This document shows, piece by piece, positions 8,515 through 18,459 of a stretch of DNA of 64,000 bases. The stretch comes from Paenimyroides tangerinum (GTDB lineage Bacteria; Bacteroidota; Bacteroidia; Flavobacteriales; Flavobacteriaceae). The notes under the pieces were generated by a model. It made no database searches. It saw only the letters and a list, made by a program, of their open reading frames with translations, and was not told where the DNA came from. Where the stretch lies: positions 1-64,000 of the forward strand of contig NZ_RQVQ01000005.1 of the NCBI RefSeq assembly GCF_003865405.1, read 5' to 3'. The position numbers and the translations under genes are program-made. Position 1 is the stretch's first letter. The number at the start of each line of letters is the position of its first letter.

Positions 8515-9924
8515 TTAAATAGAGAAAAATAATAAATCGGTTATTGGTTTAGGATAAATTCCGAAGAAGATAACGGCAACTGCTAAAACGAATAAAACCA
8601 AAAATTCAATACTATTTAAATCTGCAAATGTTTTTACGTTTGTTTTTCCTAAAATAGCATCTTCAAACATCTTTAACATATAATAAGCTCCGAATATAAT
8701 TGTTGAACCTCCAAGGATCGCGTAAATCCAACCGATTTGAGATAAACTATATAAAAGTGTAAATTCTCCAATGAAACTAAAAGTTCCTGGTAAACCGATG
8801 GATGCGAATAAGAAGATTAAAAAGAAAGAAGTAAACTTGATTGCGTGTGCACGAATTCCTCCTAAATCTTTAATTTCATAAGTTCTGTAACGTTTGTAGA
8901 TGATTTCAACTAAGAAAAACAAAGCAACAATTACAATTCCGTGTGCTAACATTTGAACCACCGCTCCTTGCATTCCGTCTTGTGTAAACGTATAAGCTCC
9001 AGCTGCAATTAAACCAACGTGAGCCATTGACGAATAAGCCAATAATCGTTTTAGGTTGGTTTCGCGTAATGCGATTAATGATGCATAGATAATTCCGATG
9101 ATACATAAAACCAAAACCGTATTTAAGACGCGTTCATCTACTTGCGGTGTTAACGGAAGTTGCCAACGTAATATAGAATAAACTCCCATCTTAAGCATGA
9201 TTCCAGAAAGTAACATCGTTCCGATTGCAGGAGATTTTTCGTATGTGTTTGCTTGCCAAGTATGGAATGGGAAAATAGGTAACTTAATCGCATAAGCCAA
9301 GAAGAATGCTAAGAAAATCCAAGTTTGCTCATCGGCAGTCAAGCTGATTTGTGCTAAGTTTGGTAATAAGAAACTTCCTGATTTTTGATATAAATACAAG
9401 AAAGCAATTAACATAAATAACGAACCAGCAAAGGTATAAATAAAGAATTTGATGATTGCTGCTTTACGAATTTCCCACGTATCGCTTCCCCAAAGTAAAG
9501 CAATAAAGAAAATTGGTATTAAGGCTAATTCCCAGAAAATATAATATACAAATCCGTCTTCTGCTAAGAATGTTCCGGTCATAGCAAAAGCCATGAATAA
9601 AACTAAAGCAAATAATTTATGCGGGTTTTTATAATCTTTTCCAACAGCAGTTAAAAGAATTAACGGAGTTAAGAAAGTGGTTAAGGTTACCATTAACAAA
9701 CTCAATCCGTCTGCTTTTAGAGAAATCCAAATGTTTGGTTTGGTCATCCATTGCGTTTGAAAAGAAACATCGATTCCGTTTTGAAATTCGCAAATGTTGA
9801 AAGCTGTTAAACCCAAGGCAACTAAACTTGTTAGTACCGCGACGTTTAAAGCCATTTTTTTACCGGCAACAAAAGTTAATATTGCTCCGATTAATAAGGT
9901 AAGTAAGATAAAAGTTACGTTCAT
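8515..9924 (-). CDS. nuoM: NADH-quinone oxidoreductase subunit M
   Basis: 469 residues with about 14 membrane helices, an antiporter-like proton-pumping subunit. Landmarks are FFWELALIPIFF-like text with the conserved Glu in TM5 (YIFWELALIPIFFIALLWG), PIFPFHTWQANTYEKSP (about residue 220) and LLAYSSMAHVGLIAAG. Length is slightly below the E. coli protein (509). It lies 10 bases downstream of nuoL. Confidence 0.95.
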   Translation of the reverse strand: MNVTFILLTLLIGAILTFVAGKKMALNVAVLTSLVALGLTAFNICEFQNGIDVSFQTQWMTKPNIWISLKADGLSLLMVTLTTFLTPLILLTAVGKDYKNPHKLFALVLFMAFAMTGTFLAEDGFVYYIFWELALIPIFFIALLWGSDTWEIRKAAIIKFFIYTFAGSLFMLIAFLYLYQKSGSFLLPNLAQISLTADEQTWIFLAFFLAYAIKLPIFPFHTWQANTYEKSPAIGTMLLSGIMLKMGVYSILRWQLPLTPQVDERVLNTVLVLCIIGIIYASLIALRETNLKRLLAYSSMAHVGLIAAGAYTFTQDGMQGAVVQMLAHGIVIVALFFLVEIIYKRYRTYEIKDLGGIRAHAIKFTSFFLIFLFASIGLPGTFSFIGEFTLLYSLSQIGWIYAILGGSTIIFGAYYMLKMFEDAILGKTNVKTFADLNSIEFLVLFVLAVAVIFFGIYPKPITDLLFFSI

Positions 9925-9934
9925 TTTATATAAA

Positions 9935-11827
9935 TTATCTTGCTATGAATAAATAGTAAATCATCGTACAAACTCCGAATACAAAGGCAAATAAATACAA
10001 TCCGATGTTTCCGTTTTGTAATTTTTTTCCTTGGTAAGAAACTTCGCTAGCAAATTTTGCAAAGAACAGTACGATTCCAGAAATAAGTAACTCAATCACA
10101 TTTTTAAAGAATCCGCCCAACATATTTAAAGGCTGAACAATGATTGCCATATAAATTTCATCTAAATAATATTTATTAGCTAATACTTTTTGGATTCCAC
10201 GAACTTGATTGTCGTTAACCGGAATTTCCTGATTTTTGATGTATTTGTTGTATGCCAATCCAATTCCGATTAAAGCACCAATTACAGCAATTCCCATTAA
10301 AATATATTCCGTTGTTCCTAAATGATGTGGATGTGAGGCAGCATTATTTACAATCACCGGAGCTAAATATTCGTTTAACCAGCTATGTCCAGGTAAAGAA
10401 ATCAATCCGCCAACAGCAGCTAAAATTGCTAAAACAATCAACGGAATAGTCATTGAAGCTGGACTTTCGTGTAAATGAGCTTCTTGTTCTTTTGTACCTC
10501 TAAATTTGTTGAAGAACGTTAAATATAACAATCTAAACATATAGAAAGCGGTCATGATTGAAGCTAATGAACCAATAATATATAATGGAATATTGTTATG
10601 GAAAGCAGTCATTAAAATTTCATCTTTAGAGAAGAATCCAGATAATGGTGGAATTCCAGAAATAGCTAAAGTTGAAACTAAGAATGTAGCATAAGTGATT
10701 TTCATATATTTCTTCAAACCTCCCATGTGACGCATATCTTGTTCGCCATGAATTGCGTGAATCACAGAACCCGATCCTAAGAATAAGCAAGCTTTAAAGA
10801 ATGCGTGCGTGATTACGTGGAAAACTGCAATTTCATAAGCAGCAAATCCAATTGCCATAAACATCAATCCCAATTGTGAAACGGTAGAATATGCTAAAAC
10901 TTTTTTGATATCGTTTTGCATCAATCCGATAGATGCAGCCATAAAAGCTGTTATTCCTCCAATTATTGCAATAATGTTTTGAACATCTGGAGTTAAATCA
11001 AAAAGGAAGTTTAAACGCGTAATCATAAAGATTCCGGCAGTTACCATCGTGGCTGCGTGAATTAATGCCGAAACCGGTGTTGGTCCTGCCATCGCATCAG
11101 GTAACCAAGTGTATAACGGTAATTGCGCACTTTTTCCGGTTGCTCCAATAAATAATGCTAAAGTAGCAAAGCTTAATAAAACTGCGAATGAAGAAGCTGT
11201 GATTCCCATCACCGTTTGTTCTCTTAACTCAACAAAATCAATTGTTCCGAAAATGTAAATGATGATAAAAGTTCCAACTAAGAAACCTAAATCTCCTACA
11301 CGGTTCATGATAAAAGCTTTTTTAGAAGCGTTGTTGTATTCGCGGTTTTGATGCCAAAATCCAATCAATAAATAAGAGCATAAACCAACGCCTTCCCAAC
11401 CGATGAACATCATTAATAAGTTGCTTCCAGAAACTAAAACCATCATAAAGAAGATGAATAAGTTTAAGTAAGCAAAGAACTTATGAAAGTTTTCATCTTC
11501 TTTCATATAGCTTGTTGAATATAAATGAATCAACGAACCGATTCCGGTTACAAATAATAACCAAAGCGCTGTTAGTTGGTCGAAATAGAAAGCGAAATCT
11601 ATTTTGAAATTCTTTAAAGAAAACCATTCAAAAAGATGGATTCTTATAGCTTCTCCAGTTTCTTTTATATGTAAGAATAAACAAACGCTAATGATAAAAG
11701 AAATAACGATTGTTGTTGTTCCGATGATTCCAGAAAGGGATTTTCCTAATTTTTTACCGAATAAGAAATTGATTAAAAAACCTATTAACGGAATAATCAA
11801 TGCGAATAAAAGTATGTTTGTATCCAT
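9935..11827 (-). CDS. nuoL: NADH-quinone oxidoreductase subunit L
   Basis: 630 residues, the largest membrane-arm subunit, with about 14 core helices plus the C-terminal lateral amphipathic helix and final TM typical of NuoL. Landmarks are FIGWEGVGLCSYLLIGFWH (conserved Glu near residue 144), LPLYTWLPDAMAGPTPVSAL and YSTVSQLGLMF. The loop at about residues 440-530 is His/Glu-rich (EQEAHLHESP, SHPHHLG) and is probably periplasmic or lineage-specific. It starts 5 bases after nuoK ends. Confidence 0.95.
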   Translation of the reverse strand: MDTNILLFALIIPLIGFLINFLFGKKLGKSLSGIIGTTTIVISFIISVCLFLHIKETGEAIRIHLFEWFSLKNFKIDFAFYFDQLTALWLLFVTGIGSLIHLYSTSYMKEDENFHKFFAYLNLFIFFMMVLVSGSNLLMMFIGWEGVGLCSYLLIGFWHQNREYNNASKKAFIMNRVGDLGFLVGTFIIIYIFGTIDFVELREQTVMGITASSFAVLLSFATLALFIGATGKSAQLPLYTWLPDAMAGPTPVSALIHAATMVTAGIFMITRLNFLFDLTPDVQNIIAIIGGITAFMAASIGLMQNDIKKVLAYSTVSQLGLMFMAIGFAAYEIAVFHVITHAFFKACLFLGSGSVIHAIHGEQDMRHMGGLKKYMKITYATFLVSTLAISGIPPLSGFFSKDEILMTAFHNNIPLYIIGSLASIMTAFYMFRLLYLTFFNKFRGTKEQEAHLHESPASMTIPLIVLAILAAVGGLISLPGHSWLNEYLAPVIVNNAASHPHHLGTTEYILMGIAVIGALIGIGLAYNKYIKNQEIPVNDNQVRGIQKVLANKYYLDEIYMAIIVQPLNMLGGFFKNVIELLISGIVLFFAKFASEVSYQGKKLQNGNIGLYLFAFVFGVCTMIYYLFIAR

Positions 11828-11832
11828 TTAAA

Positions 11833-12153
11833 TTAGCCTTTTAAGTTTTTTAATTTATCAATATCAATTGAACCAATATGTCTGTAAATCGATACCAAAA
11901 TCGCTAATCCAATAGCAACTTCTGCGGCAGCAACTGCCATAGTAAAGAATACAAAAACTTGTCCTTGAGGATCTTGATGGTAGTTTGAAAACGCAACTAA
12001 AAGTAAGTTAGCAGCGTTTAACATAATTTCAATTGACATAAACATAACGATTGCGTTACGGCGATATAAGATTCCGAAAACGCCTACACTAAATAGTAAA
12101 ATAGCTAAATAGATGTAGTTTTCAATTCCGATGATTTGTAAAACGTTCTCCAT
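11833..12153 (-). CDS. nuoK: NADH-quinone oxidoreductase subunit K
   Basis: 106 residues, three membrane helices, the normal length for NuoK. The second helix holds the family motif MSIEIMLNAANLLLV with the conserved Glu that lies in the proton path between the quinone site and NuoN; a second conserved Glu lies in TM3 (AAAEVAIGLAILV). It begins 2 bases after nuoJ. Confidence 0.96.
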   Translation of the reverse strand: MENVLQIIGIENYIYLAILLFSVGVFGILYRRNAIVMFMSIEIMLNAANLLLVAFSNYHQDPQGQVFVFFTMAVAAAEVAIGLAILVSIYRHIGSIDIDKLKNLKG

Positions 12154-12155
12154 AA

Positions 12156-12662
12156 TTATGCTATTTTTTTATCTTTTTTAGAAATTAATACGGCACCAAT
12201 CATAGCCATTAATAATAAAACAGCTGTCATTTCAAACGGTACAACAAATTCATTCATTAATACTTTTCCTAAAACTTGAATGCTTTGGTAATCTTGTCCA
12301 GAATTTACATAAGCATCAAAAGCTGGAGCTGTTTGTGTTAATGCAGAAACCAATACTAATCCAACTAAACAGAAAGCTATAGTCGCGACAATTTTAGTTA
12401 CTAATGGTTTTGAAATTTCGTTACTGATGTTCAAATTCATTAACATGATGGTGAATAACATCAAAATCATAATTGCACCAGAATACACAATAATGTGAAC
12501 CATAGCTAAGAATTGTGAGTTTAATAAAGCGTAATGTCCAGCAATACTAAAAAAACAAACGACTAACCAAATGGCACTATGAATAGGATTTTTACTTAAA
12601 ATGGTAATAAAAGCACTTCCTAATGTAATTGCTGAAAGCAAATAAAATAATATCTCGATCAT
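12156..12662 (-). CDS. nuoJ: NADH-quinone oxidoreductase subunit J
   Basis: 168 residues, five membrane helices. The third helix (MVHIIVYSGAIMILMLFTIML) carries the conserved Tyr-Ser-Gly-Ala stretch that forms the pi-bulge region of NuoJ in known complex I structures. The C-terminal part matches NuoJ proteins lacking the long periplasmic extension. Spacing of 2 bases to both neighbours suggests translational coupling. Confidence 0.94.
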   Translation of the reverse strand: MIEILFYLLSAITLGSAFITILSKNPIHSAIWLVVCFFSIAGHYALLNSQFLAMVHIIVYSGAIMILMLFTIMLMNLNISNEISKPLVTKIVATIAFCLVGLVLVSALTQTAPAFDAYVNSGQDYQSIQVLGKVLMNEFVVPFEMTAVLLLMAMIGAVLISKKDKKIA

Positions 12663-12664
12663 AA

Positions 12665-13207
12665 TTAGGCTTGCGTTTTTTGAGTGTTCTTGATAGCCAT
12701 TTCTAACGGCATTACTAATTCTTCTTTTCCGAAGATGAAGCTTTCACGAGACGTATCAGAGAAAACAATTTGTTTTGACTTAGTTAAGTAAATTGCTTGT
12801 TTAGGGCAAGCTTCTTCACATAAACCACAGAAAATACAACGCAACATATTAATCTCATAGATTTCTGCGTATTTCTCTTCTCTGTATAAATGTTTTTCGT
12901 CTGCTGTGCGTTCTGCTGCTTTCATTGTGATGGCTTCCGCCGGACACGATAATGCACAAAGTCCGCAAGCGGTACAACGCTCTCTTCCTTCGTCGTCACG
13001 CATTAACATGTGTCTACCGCGGTAAACATCGCTAAACGGACGTGTTTGTTCTGGATAACTAATCGTTACCTTTTTCTTGAACATATGTTTTAAAGTAGTC
13101 CACATTCCTTTGGCAATCGCAATTATGTAAATGCGTTCAGCAAAAGTCATTTTTTTGTTGGCTACTTGTTTTTTTCTTCCTGATAATGATACCGTTTCTA
13201 TTGACAT
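12665..13207 (-). CDS. nuoI: NADH-quinone oxidoreductase subunit I (2[4Fe-4S])
   Basis: 180 residues with two ferredoxin-type motifs, CTACGLCALSCPAEAI and CIFCGLCEEACPKQAI (CxxCxxCxxxCP), which hold clusters N6a and N6b on the path from NuoG to NuoB. The N-terminal about 60 residues are basic and include the amphipathic helix that anchors the subunit to the membrane arm. Its place between nuoH and nuoJ is the standard order. Confidence 0.96.
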   Translation of the reverse strand: MSIETVSLSGRKKQVANKKMTFAERIYIIAIAKGMWTTLKHMFKKKVTISYPEQTRPFSDVYRGRHMLMRDDEGRERCTACGLCALSCPAEAITMKAAERTADEKHLYREEKYAEIYEINMLRCIFCGLCEEACPKQAIYLTKSKQIVFSDTSRESFIFGKEELVMPLEMAIKNTQKTQA

Positions 13208-13217
13208 TTTCAGTAGT

Positions 13218-14249
13218 TTATTGGTTTAATAAAATAACAACAGCAGTAATAATGATGTTGATTATCGCTAATGGAATTAATGTTTTCCAACCTAAATTCA
13301 TCAATTGGTCGTAACGGAAACGAGGGATTGTCCATCGAACCCACATATATAGGAATAAGAAAAAACAGATTTTAATAAATAAAACTCCAATTCCAATTCC
13401 GTTTGCTACGTTAGTTCCCCAGTTTTCTGCTGCCCAAGTCATACCTGGATAATTGTAAGCTCCTAAGAAAAGAACTGCAAGTAGGGTAGAAGAGATGAAC
13501 ATAGCCGCGTATTCTGCAAATAAGAAGAATCCCATACGCATTGATGAATATTCGGTATGATAACCTCCAATTAACTCTTGTTCACATTCTGCTAAATCGA
13601 ATGGTGTACGATTGGTTTCTGCAAACGAACAAACCAAGAAGATGAAGAATGCTAATGGTTGGTAGAAAATATTCCAATGCATTTCATGCTGACTTGCTGC
13701 AATATCACGTAAGCTCATTGAACTTGACATCATAATAACTGCAATTATTGAAAGTCCCATAGCAATTTCATACGAAATCATTTGAGAAGCTACACGCATC
13801 GCACTCATTAACGAATATTTATTGTTCGATGCCCAACCACCAATCATGATTCCGTAAACACTTACAGATAACACTGCGAACACATAAAGCATTGCCACGT
13901 TTATATCTGTAGCTTGAAGTAAAACTGTTCTTCCGCCAATTTCAAGTGAATCGCCCCAAGGAATTACAGCACTTGTCATCAAGGCCATAGTCATTGAGAT
14001 TGTTGGACCTAATACGAATAAAAACGTATTTGGTGTGTTTGGCATAAATTCTTCTTTAGAGAATAGTTTTAAACCATCGGCAAGTGGTTGGAAAATCCCA
14101 CCTGGTCCGGCACGGTTTGGTCCGCGTCTGTCTTGAATCCAAGCTGCAATCTTACGTTCAGCTAATGTACAATACATAGCAAACAACATCGTAATTGCAA
14201 AAACAATTAAGATGATTACTCCTTTTTCTATAATAATAGCTTCTTCCAT
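13218..14249 (-). CDS. nuoH: NADH-quinone oxidoreductase subunit H
   Basis: 343 residues, eight membrane helices, forming the quinone chamber at the junction of the peripheral and membrane arms. Family signatures are LAERKIAAWIQDRRGPNRAGP (first loop; residues about 29-49), FAETNRTPFDLAECEQELIGGYHTEYS with its acidic cluster (given as two overlapping motifs around residues 210-235), and RFRYDQLMNLGWK near the C-terminus. Spacing is 10 bases to nuoI and 3 bases to nuoG. Confidence 0.96.
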   Translation of the reverse strand: MEEAIIIEKGVIILIVFAITMLFAMYCTLAERKIAAWIQDRRGPNRAGPGGIFQPLADGLKLFSKEEFMPNTPNTFLFVLGPTISMTMALMTSAVIPWGDSLEIGGRTVLLQATDINVAMLYVFAVLSVSVYGIMIGGWASNNKYSLMSAMRVASQMISYEIAMGLSIIAVIMMSSSMSLRDIAASQHEMHWNIFYQPLAFFIFLVCSFAETNRTPFDLAECEQELIGGYHTEYSSMRMGFFLFAEYAAMFISSTLLAVLFLGAYNYPGMTWAAENWGTNVANGIGIGVLFIKICFFLFLYMWVRWTIPRFRYDQLMNLGWKTLIPLAIINIIITAVVILLNQ

Positions 14250-14252
14250 AAT

Positions 14253-15278
14253 TTATGATTTTGGCGTATTATCAATTACAGGAACATCAACCATAGAAAT
14301 TTTCTTACGGTCTTGTTCACGTCCTTTCAGAATTTGTTTTTCTGTATGAATTTGAACCGGTTCCAATTTTCTTGTATAATTATTCTGATTGATAACTGAG
14401 AATTTCTCGAATTTACGAGGTCCTTCAATAACCCAATCTTTTACGTCTTTGTGATCAAAACGACATTCGTTACAAATGAATTCTTCAACTTCATGATATT
14501 CATCTTTACGTGCTGTTACACGTTGAATCTCGTTTCCGAACATCCAAAGAGTAGTTTTTCCACAACATTTATCACAATTTCTGTGCGCTGTAAATGGTTT
14601 GTTAAACCAAACTCTTGATTTAAATCTGAATGTTTTATCGGTTAAAGCTCCAACAGGACAAACGTCAATCATATTTCCTGAATATTCGTTTTCGATTGCT
14701 GCCGAAACACAAGTAGAAATTTGTGCGTGATCACCACGACCAACAACTCCATGAACGCGTCCGTCTGTTAATTGTTCAGCTGTGTAAACACAACGGTAAC
14801 AAAGAATACAACGGTTCATATGTAATTGAATGTTGTTTCCTAAATCTTCAGGTTCAAATGTTCTCTTTTCTTCGTGGAAACGAGTTAATTCTTTTCCGTG
14901 GTTGTAACTTAAATTTTGTAAATCACATTCTCCCGCTTGATCACAAACAGGGCAATCTAATGGGTGATTCATCAATAAAAATTCGGTAACAGATTTGCGA
15001 GCTTCTGTAACTCTTGGAGACGAAATACTTTTCACTTCCATTCCGTCCATAACTCCAGTTACACAAGAAGCCATAAGTTTAGGCATTGGTCTTGGATCGG
15101 CTTCACTTCCTTTCGAAACTTCAACCAAGCAACAACGACATTTTCCGCCGCTTCCTTTTAATTTTGAGTAGTAACACATTGCTGGTGGAACACTTTCGCC
15201 TCCAATCAGACGAGCTGCTTGAAGAATTGTGGTTCCTGGCTCTACGTCTATTTCTTGTCCGTCTATAGTAACTTTCAT
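14253..15278 (-). CDS. nuoG: Complex I NuoG-type Fe-S subunit, short form without molybdopterin domain
   Basis: 341 residues, far below the 800-900 of most NuoG proteins. An N-terminal 2Fe-2S ferredoxin domain comes first (Cys at about 35, 46, 49 and 73). The HPLDCPVCDQAGECDLQ segment supplies the His/Cys ligands of cluster N5, and CILCYRCV and the later Cys belong to N4. NCDKCCGKTTLWMFGNE marks the start of the molybdopterin-oxidoreductase Fe4S4 domain; the molybdopterin-like body that follows in other bacteria is absent. The frame ends cleanly in an operon-typical position, so this is a natural short form, which I recall as usual in Bacteroidota, and not a broken gene. Confidence 0.9.
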   Translation of the reverse strand: MKVTIDGQEIDVEPGTTILQAARLIGGESVPPAMCYYSKLKGSGGKCRCCLVEVSKGSEADPRPMPKLMASCVTGVMDGMEVKSISSPRVTEARKSVTEFLLMNHPLDCPVCDQAGECDLQNLSYNHGKELTRFHEEKRTFEPEDLGNNIQLHMNRCILCYRCVYTAEQLTDGRVHGVVGRGDHAQISTCVSAAIENEYSGNMIDVCPVGALTDKTFRFKSRVWFNKPFTAHRNCDKCCGKTTLWMFGNEIQRVTARKDEYHEVEEFICNECRFDHKDVKDWVIEGPRKFEKFSVINQNNYTRKLEPVQIHTEKQILKGREQDRKKISMVDVPVIDNTPKS

Positions 15279-15312
15279 GTTATTTATAGTTTCTTGGTTT
15301 ACCTTTATGAGG

Positions 15313-16677
15313 TTAAATTGATTGTTTTTGTAATAGATGTTTCACTTTTTCAAATGGTTCATTGGTAAAGTGATCTCTGTTTTTAATTCTTTCAGGGAAA
15401 CGAATATGATATTCAAACTCATCTCTGAAGTGACGAATTGCTGCTGCGACTGGCCAAGCTGCTGCATCTCCTAATGGACAAATCGTGTTTCCTTCAATTT
15501 TACTTTGGATGTCCCATAGTAAATCGATGTCTTCTATTCGTCCTTCACCGTTTTCAATGCGCCAAAGTACTTTTTCCATCCATCCTGTTCCTTCACGACA
15601 AGGAGAACATTGTCCACAACTTTCGTGATGATAAAAACGAGAGAAATTCCAAGTGTTTCTTACAATACAAGCAGTATCGTTATAAACGATGAAACCACCC
15701 GAGCCTAAAGATGAACCTGTTGCAAAACCACCATCAGCTAATGATTCGTATGTCATTAAACGGTCTTCGCCGTTAGCTGTTTTAAAAATTAAATGTTGCG
15801 GTAATATTGGAACTGAAGAACCTCCCGGAATTAATCCTTTTAACGGACGGTCATCAATCATTCCACCACAATATTCATCTGAATTCATGAATTCTTCAAC
15901 TGTCATTCCCATTTCAATTTCATAAACTCCTGGTTTTTTTACGTGACCTGAAACTGAAAATAATTTAGTTCCTGTTGAGCGTCCTAAACCTATTTTTGAA
16001 TATTCTTCACCTGAATTTAATACAATCCAAGGCACTGAAGCAATTGATTCTACATTGTTTACTACGGTTGGATTTTGCCATAAACCTTTAACCGCAGGAA
16101 ATGGAGGTTTAATTCTTGGATTTCCTCTTTTTCCTTCTAACGATTCAATTAAAGCAGTTTCTTCACCACAGATGTAAGCACCACCTCCACAATGAACGTG
16201 TAAGTCTAAATCGTATCCTGTACCTTTGATGTTTTTTCCTAACCAACCAGCGGCATAAGCTTCTTTAATAGCTCTTTCTAAGGTTTTGAAAACCCACATA
16301 TATTCTCCACGAATATAGATATATGAAAGATTAGCACCTAAAGCGAAAGAGGATACAATCATTCCTTCGATTAATAAATGCGGAATGTATTCCATTAAAT
16401 AGCGGTCTTTGAAAGTTCCAGGTTCTGATTCATCGGCATTACAAACCAAATGTCTTGGATTACCTGACTTTTTATCGATGAAACTCCACTTTAGACCAAC
16501 AGGGAAACCTGCTCCACCACGACCTCTAAGTCCTGAAGTTTTAACTTCTTCAGTGATGGCATCTGGATCCATTTTTAATGCTTTTTCCACCGAAGCATAA
16601 CCTCCATTTCGACGGTAAACTTCGTAGGTTTTGATACCCGGAATATTAATTTTATCTAATAATATTTTTCTTCCCAT
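15313..16677 (-). CDS. nuoF: NADH-quinone oxidoreductase subunit F (NADH/FMN site)
   Basis: 454 residues, full length. [18 protein letters not shown] is the NADH-binding glycine loop, and the middle region ([27 protein letters not shown]) binds FMN. C-terminal [16 protein letters not shown] plus the distant Cys in NTICPLGDA hold the N3 4Fe-4S cluster. This subunit takes electrons from NADH, so the complex has a complete NADH-input module (NuoE, F and G). It follows nuoE by 4 bases. Confidence 0.97.
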   Translation of the reverse strand: MGRKILLDKINIPGIKTYEVYRRNGGYASVEKALKMDPDAITEEVKTSGLRGRGGAGFPVGLKWSFIDKKSGNPRHLVCNADESEPGTFKDRYLMEYIPHLLIEGMIVSSFALGANLSYIYIRGEYMWVFKTLERAIKEAYAAGWLGKNIKGTGYDLDLHVHCGGGAYICGEETALIESLEGKRGNPRIKPPFPAVKGLWQNPTVVNNVESIASVPWIVLNSGEEYSKIGLGRSTGTKLFSVSGHVKKPGVYEIEMGMTVEEFMNSDEYCGGMIDDRPLKGLIPGGSSVPILPQHLIFKTANGEDRLMTYESLADGGFATGSSLGSGGFIVYNDTACIVRNTWNFSRFYHHESCGQCSPCREGTGWMEKVLWRIENGEGRIEDIDLLWDIQSKIEGNTICPLGDAAAWPVAAAIRHFRDEFEYHIRFPERIKNRDHFTNEPFEKVKHLLQKQSI

Positions 16678-16681
16678 GGTA

Positions 16682-17212
16682 TTATTTATCGTGTAAAATT
16701 ATTTTTCCAACTCTACAATCTTCGATTAATGAATCGATTTTTTCTTTAGTTAAATGTTCGTGATAGAAATCACCTAGTTGCAGCATTGGAGCATAACCGC
16801 AAGCTCCTAAACATTGAACGCCTACCACAGAAAACATTCCGTCTGACGTAACTTGTCCTGGTTTTACATTTAATTTTTCACATGCATATTCCATCATGTT
16901 CTCTGCTTTGTTAATGGCGCAGCAAGATGTAACACAAAATTCTAACATGTATTTGCCTATTGGTTTCTGATTGAACATCGTGTAAAACGTTGTTACTTCA
17001 AAAACTTCAATTGGTTTGATATTTAATATTTCGGCTACTTTGGTTTGAAGTTCTAAACTCAACCAATTGTCATGTGCGTCTTGAACTTCATGAAGAACTG
17101 GTAAAAGTGCCGATTTTTGTTTTCCTTCCGGATAATGACTAATCAATTCGTTGATTCTTGCCATTAATTCTGGAGTGAAATTTATGTCTTGTTTGTAGTT
17201 TGTTTTTTCCAT
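16682..17212 (-). CDS. nuoE: NADH-quinone oxidoreductase subunit E (2Fe-2S)
   Basis: 176 residues, thioredoxin-like fold. The CVTSCC (CxxxxC) and CLGAC (CxxxC) motifs near residues 91-137 give the four ligands of the N1a 2Fe-2S cluster. The N-terminal helical part (ISHYPEGKQKSALLPVLHEVQ) is typical. It partners NuoF in the NADH-dehydrogenase module. Spacing to nuoD is 2 bases. Confidence 0.96.
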   Translation of the reverse strand: MEKTNYKQDINFTPELMARINELISHYPEGKQKSALLPVLHEVQDAHDNWLSLELQTKVAEILNIKPIEVFEVTTFYTMFNQKPIGKYMLEFCVTSCCAINKAENMMEYACEKLNVKPGQVTSDGMFSVVGVQCLGACGYAPMLQLGDFYHEHLTKEKIDSLIEDCRVGKIILHDK

Positions 17213-17214
17213 AA

Positions 17215-18450
17215 TTAACAGTCTAATTCTCCCGCAATAACGTTCATACTAGAAAGTGTGATAATAGCATCTGATAAACTTCTGCCTTTTACAATTTCGT
17301 TAAATGCTTGGTAATAAATAAAACATGGTCTGCGGAAGTGTAGACGATACGGAACACGACTTCCGTTTGTGATTAAGTAAAATCCTAATTCACCATTTCC
17401 ACCTTCAACAGCATGATAAACTTCTGTATTTGGAACAGGTATTTCTCCCATTACAATTTTGAAGTGATAAATTAATGCTTCCATATTTTGATAAACATCT
17501 TCTTTTGGAGGAAGATAATATTCTGGAACATCTGCATGATAAGGGCCTTCTGGCATTTTAGCGATTGCTTGGCGAATTATTTTCATACTTTCCCAAACTT
17601 CAGCATTACGTACGCAAAAACGATCATAACAATCTCCGTTTTGTCCAACAGGAACATCAAAATCAAAATCCTCGTAAGAACAATAAGGTTGTGCCACACG
17701 AACATCGTAATCAATTCCAGCAGCACGAAGGTTTGGACCTGTAAAGCCGTAGCTCATTGCCATTTCTGCAGGAACAGCTCCAGCTCCGATGGTACGATCC
17801 ATGAAAATTCTGTTTCGAGATAACATGTTTTCAAATTCAGACCAAACACCTGGGAATTCATTTAAGAATTCATCAATTTTTCTCCAAGCAGTTTCAGACC
17901 ATTCGCGTTCAAATCCACCAATACGTCCCATGTTTGTAGTTAGACGAGCACCACAGATTTCTTCGTAGATTTCGTAAATTTTTTCACGGTATTGCATTAC
18001 GTACAAGAAACCTGTTAAAGCTCCAGTGTCAACTCCCATTACTGAACTACAAATAATGTGGTCTGCAATACGAGCTAATTCCATAATAATTACACGTAAA
18101 TATTGAACGCGTTTTGGGATTTCAATTCCTAAAGCTTTCTCAACCGTCATCCACCAACCTGTGTTGTTGATAGGAGATGAACAATAATTTAATCGATCGG
18201 TTAAAACGTTGATTTGGTAAAATGGACGGTTTTCAGCAATTTTTTCAAATGCTCTATGTATGTATCCAACAGTTCCTTCACCATCAAGAATTGTTTCTCC
18301 ATCCATCAATAAAATGTTTTGGAAAATTCCGTGAGTAGCAGGGTGGGTTGGTCCTAAGTTTAAAACTGATAATTCAACACCGTCTTTTTTTAGGCGTTCT
18401 TCAATTTGTTTTTGAAAACGATTTTCTGGGGTTAATAGTAAGTCAGACAT
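17215..18450 (-). CDS. nuoD: NADH-quinone oxidoreductase subunit D (49-kDa)
   Basis: 411 residues, the separate-gene form (not fused to nuoC). NLGPTHPATHGIFQNILLMDGE near the N-terminus carries the conserved His of the quinone-binding loop, and YCSSPINNTGWW and RIGGFEREW are also family hallmarks. It forms the quinone site with NuoB. Nine bases separate it from nuoC. Confidence 0.97.
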   Translation of the reverse strand: MSDLLLTPENRFQKQIEERLKKDGVELSVLNLGPTHPATHGIFQNILLMDGETILDGEGTVGYIHRAFEKIAENRPFYQINVLTDRLNYCSSPINNTGWWMTVEKALGIEIPKRVQYLRVIIMELARIADHIICSSVMGVDTGALTGFLYVMQYREKIYEIYEEICGARLTTNMGRIGGFEREWSETAWRKIDEFLNEFPGVWSEFENMLSRNRIFMDRTIGAGAVPAEMAMSYGFTGPNLRAAGIDYDVRVAQPYCSYEDFDFDVPVGQNGDCYDRFCVRNAEVWESMKIIRQAIAKMPEGPYHADVPEYYLPPKEDVYQNMEALIYHFKIVMGEIPVPNTEVYHAVEGGNGELGFYLITNGSRVPYRLHFRRPCFIYYQAFNEIVKGRSLSDAIITLSSMNVIAGELDC

Positions 18451-18459
18451 ATGCGTTTT

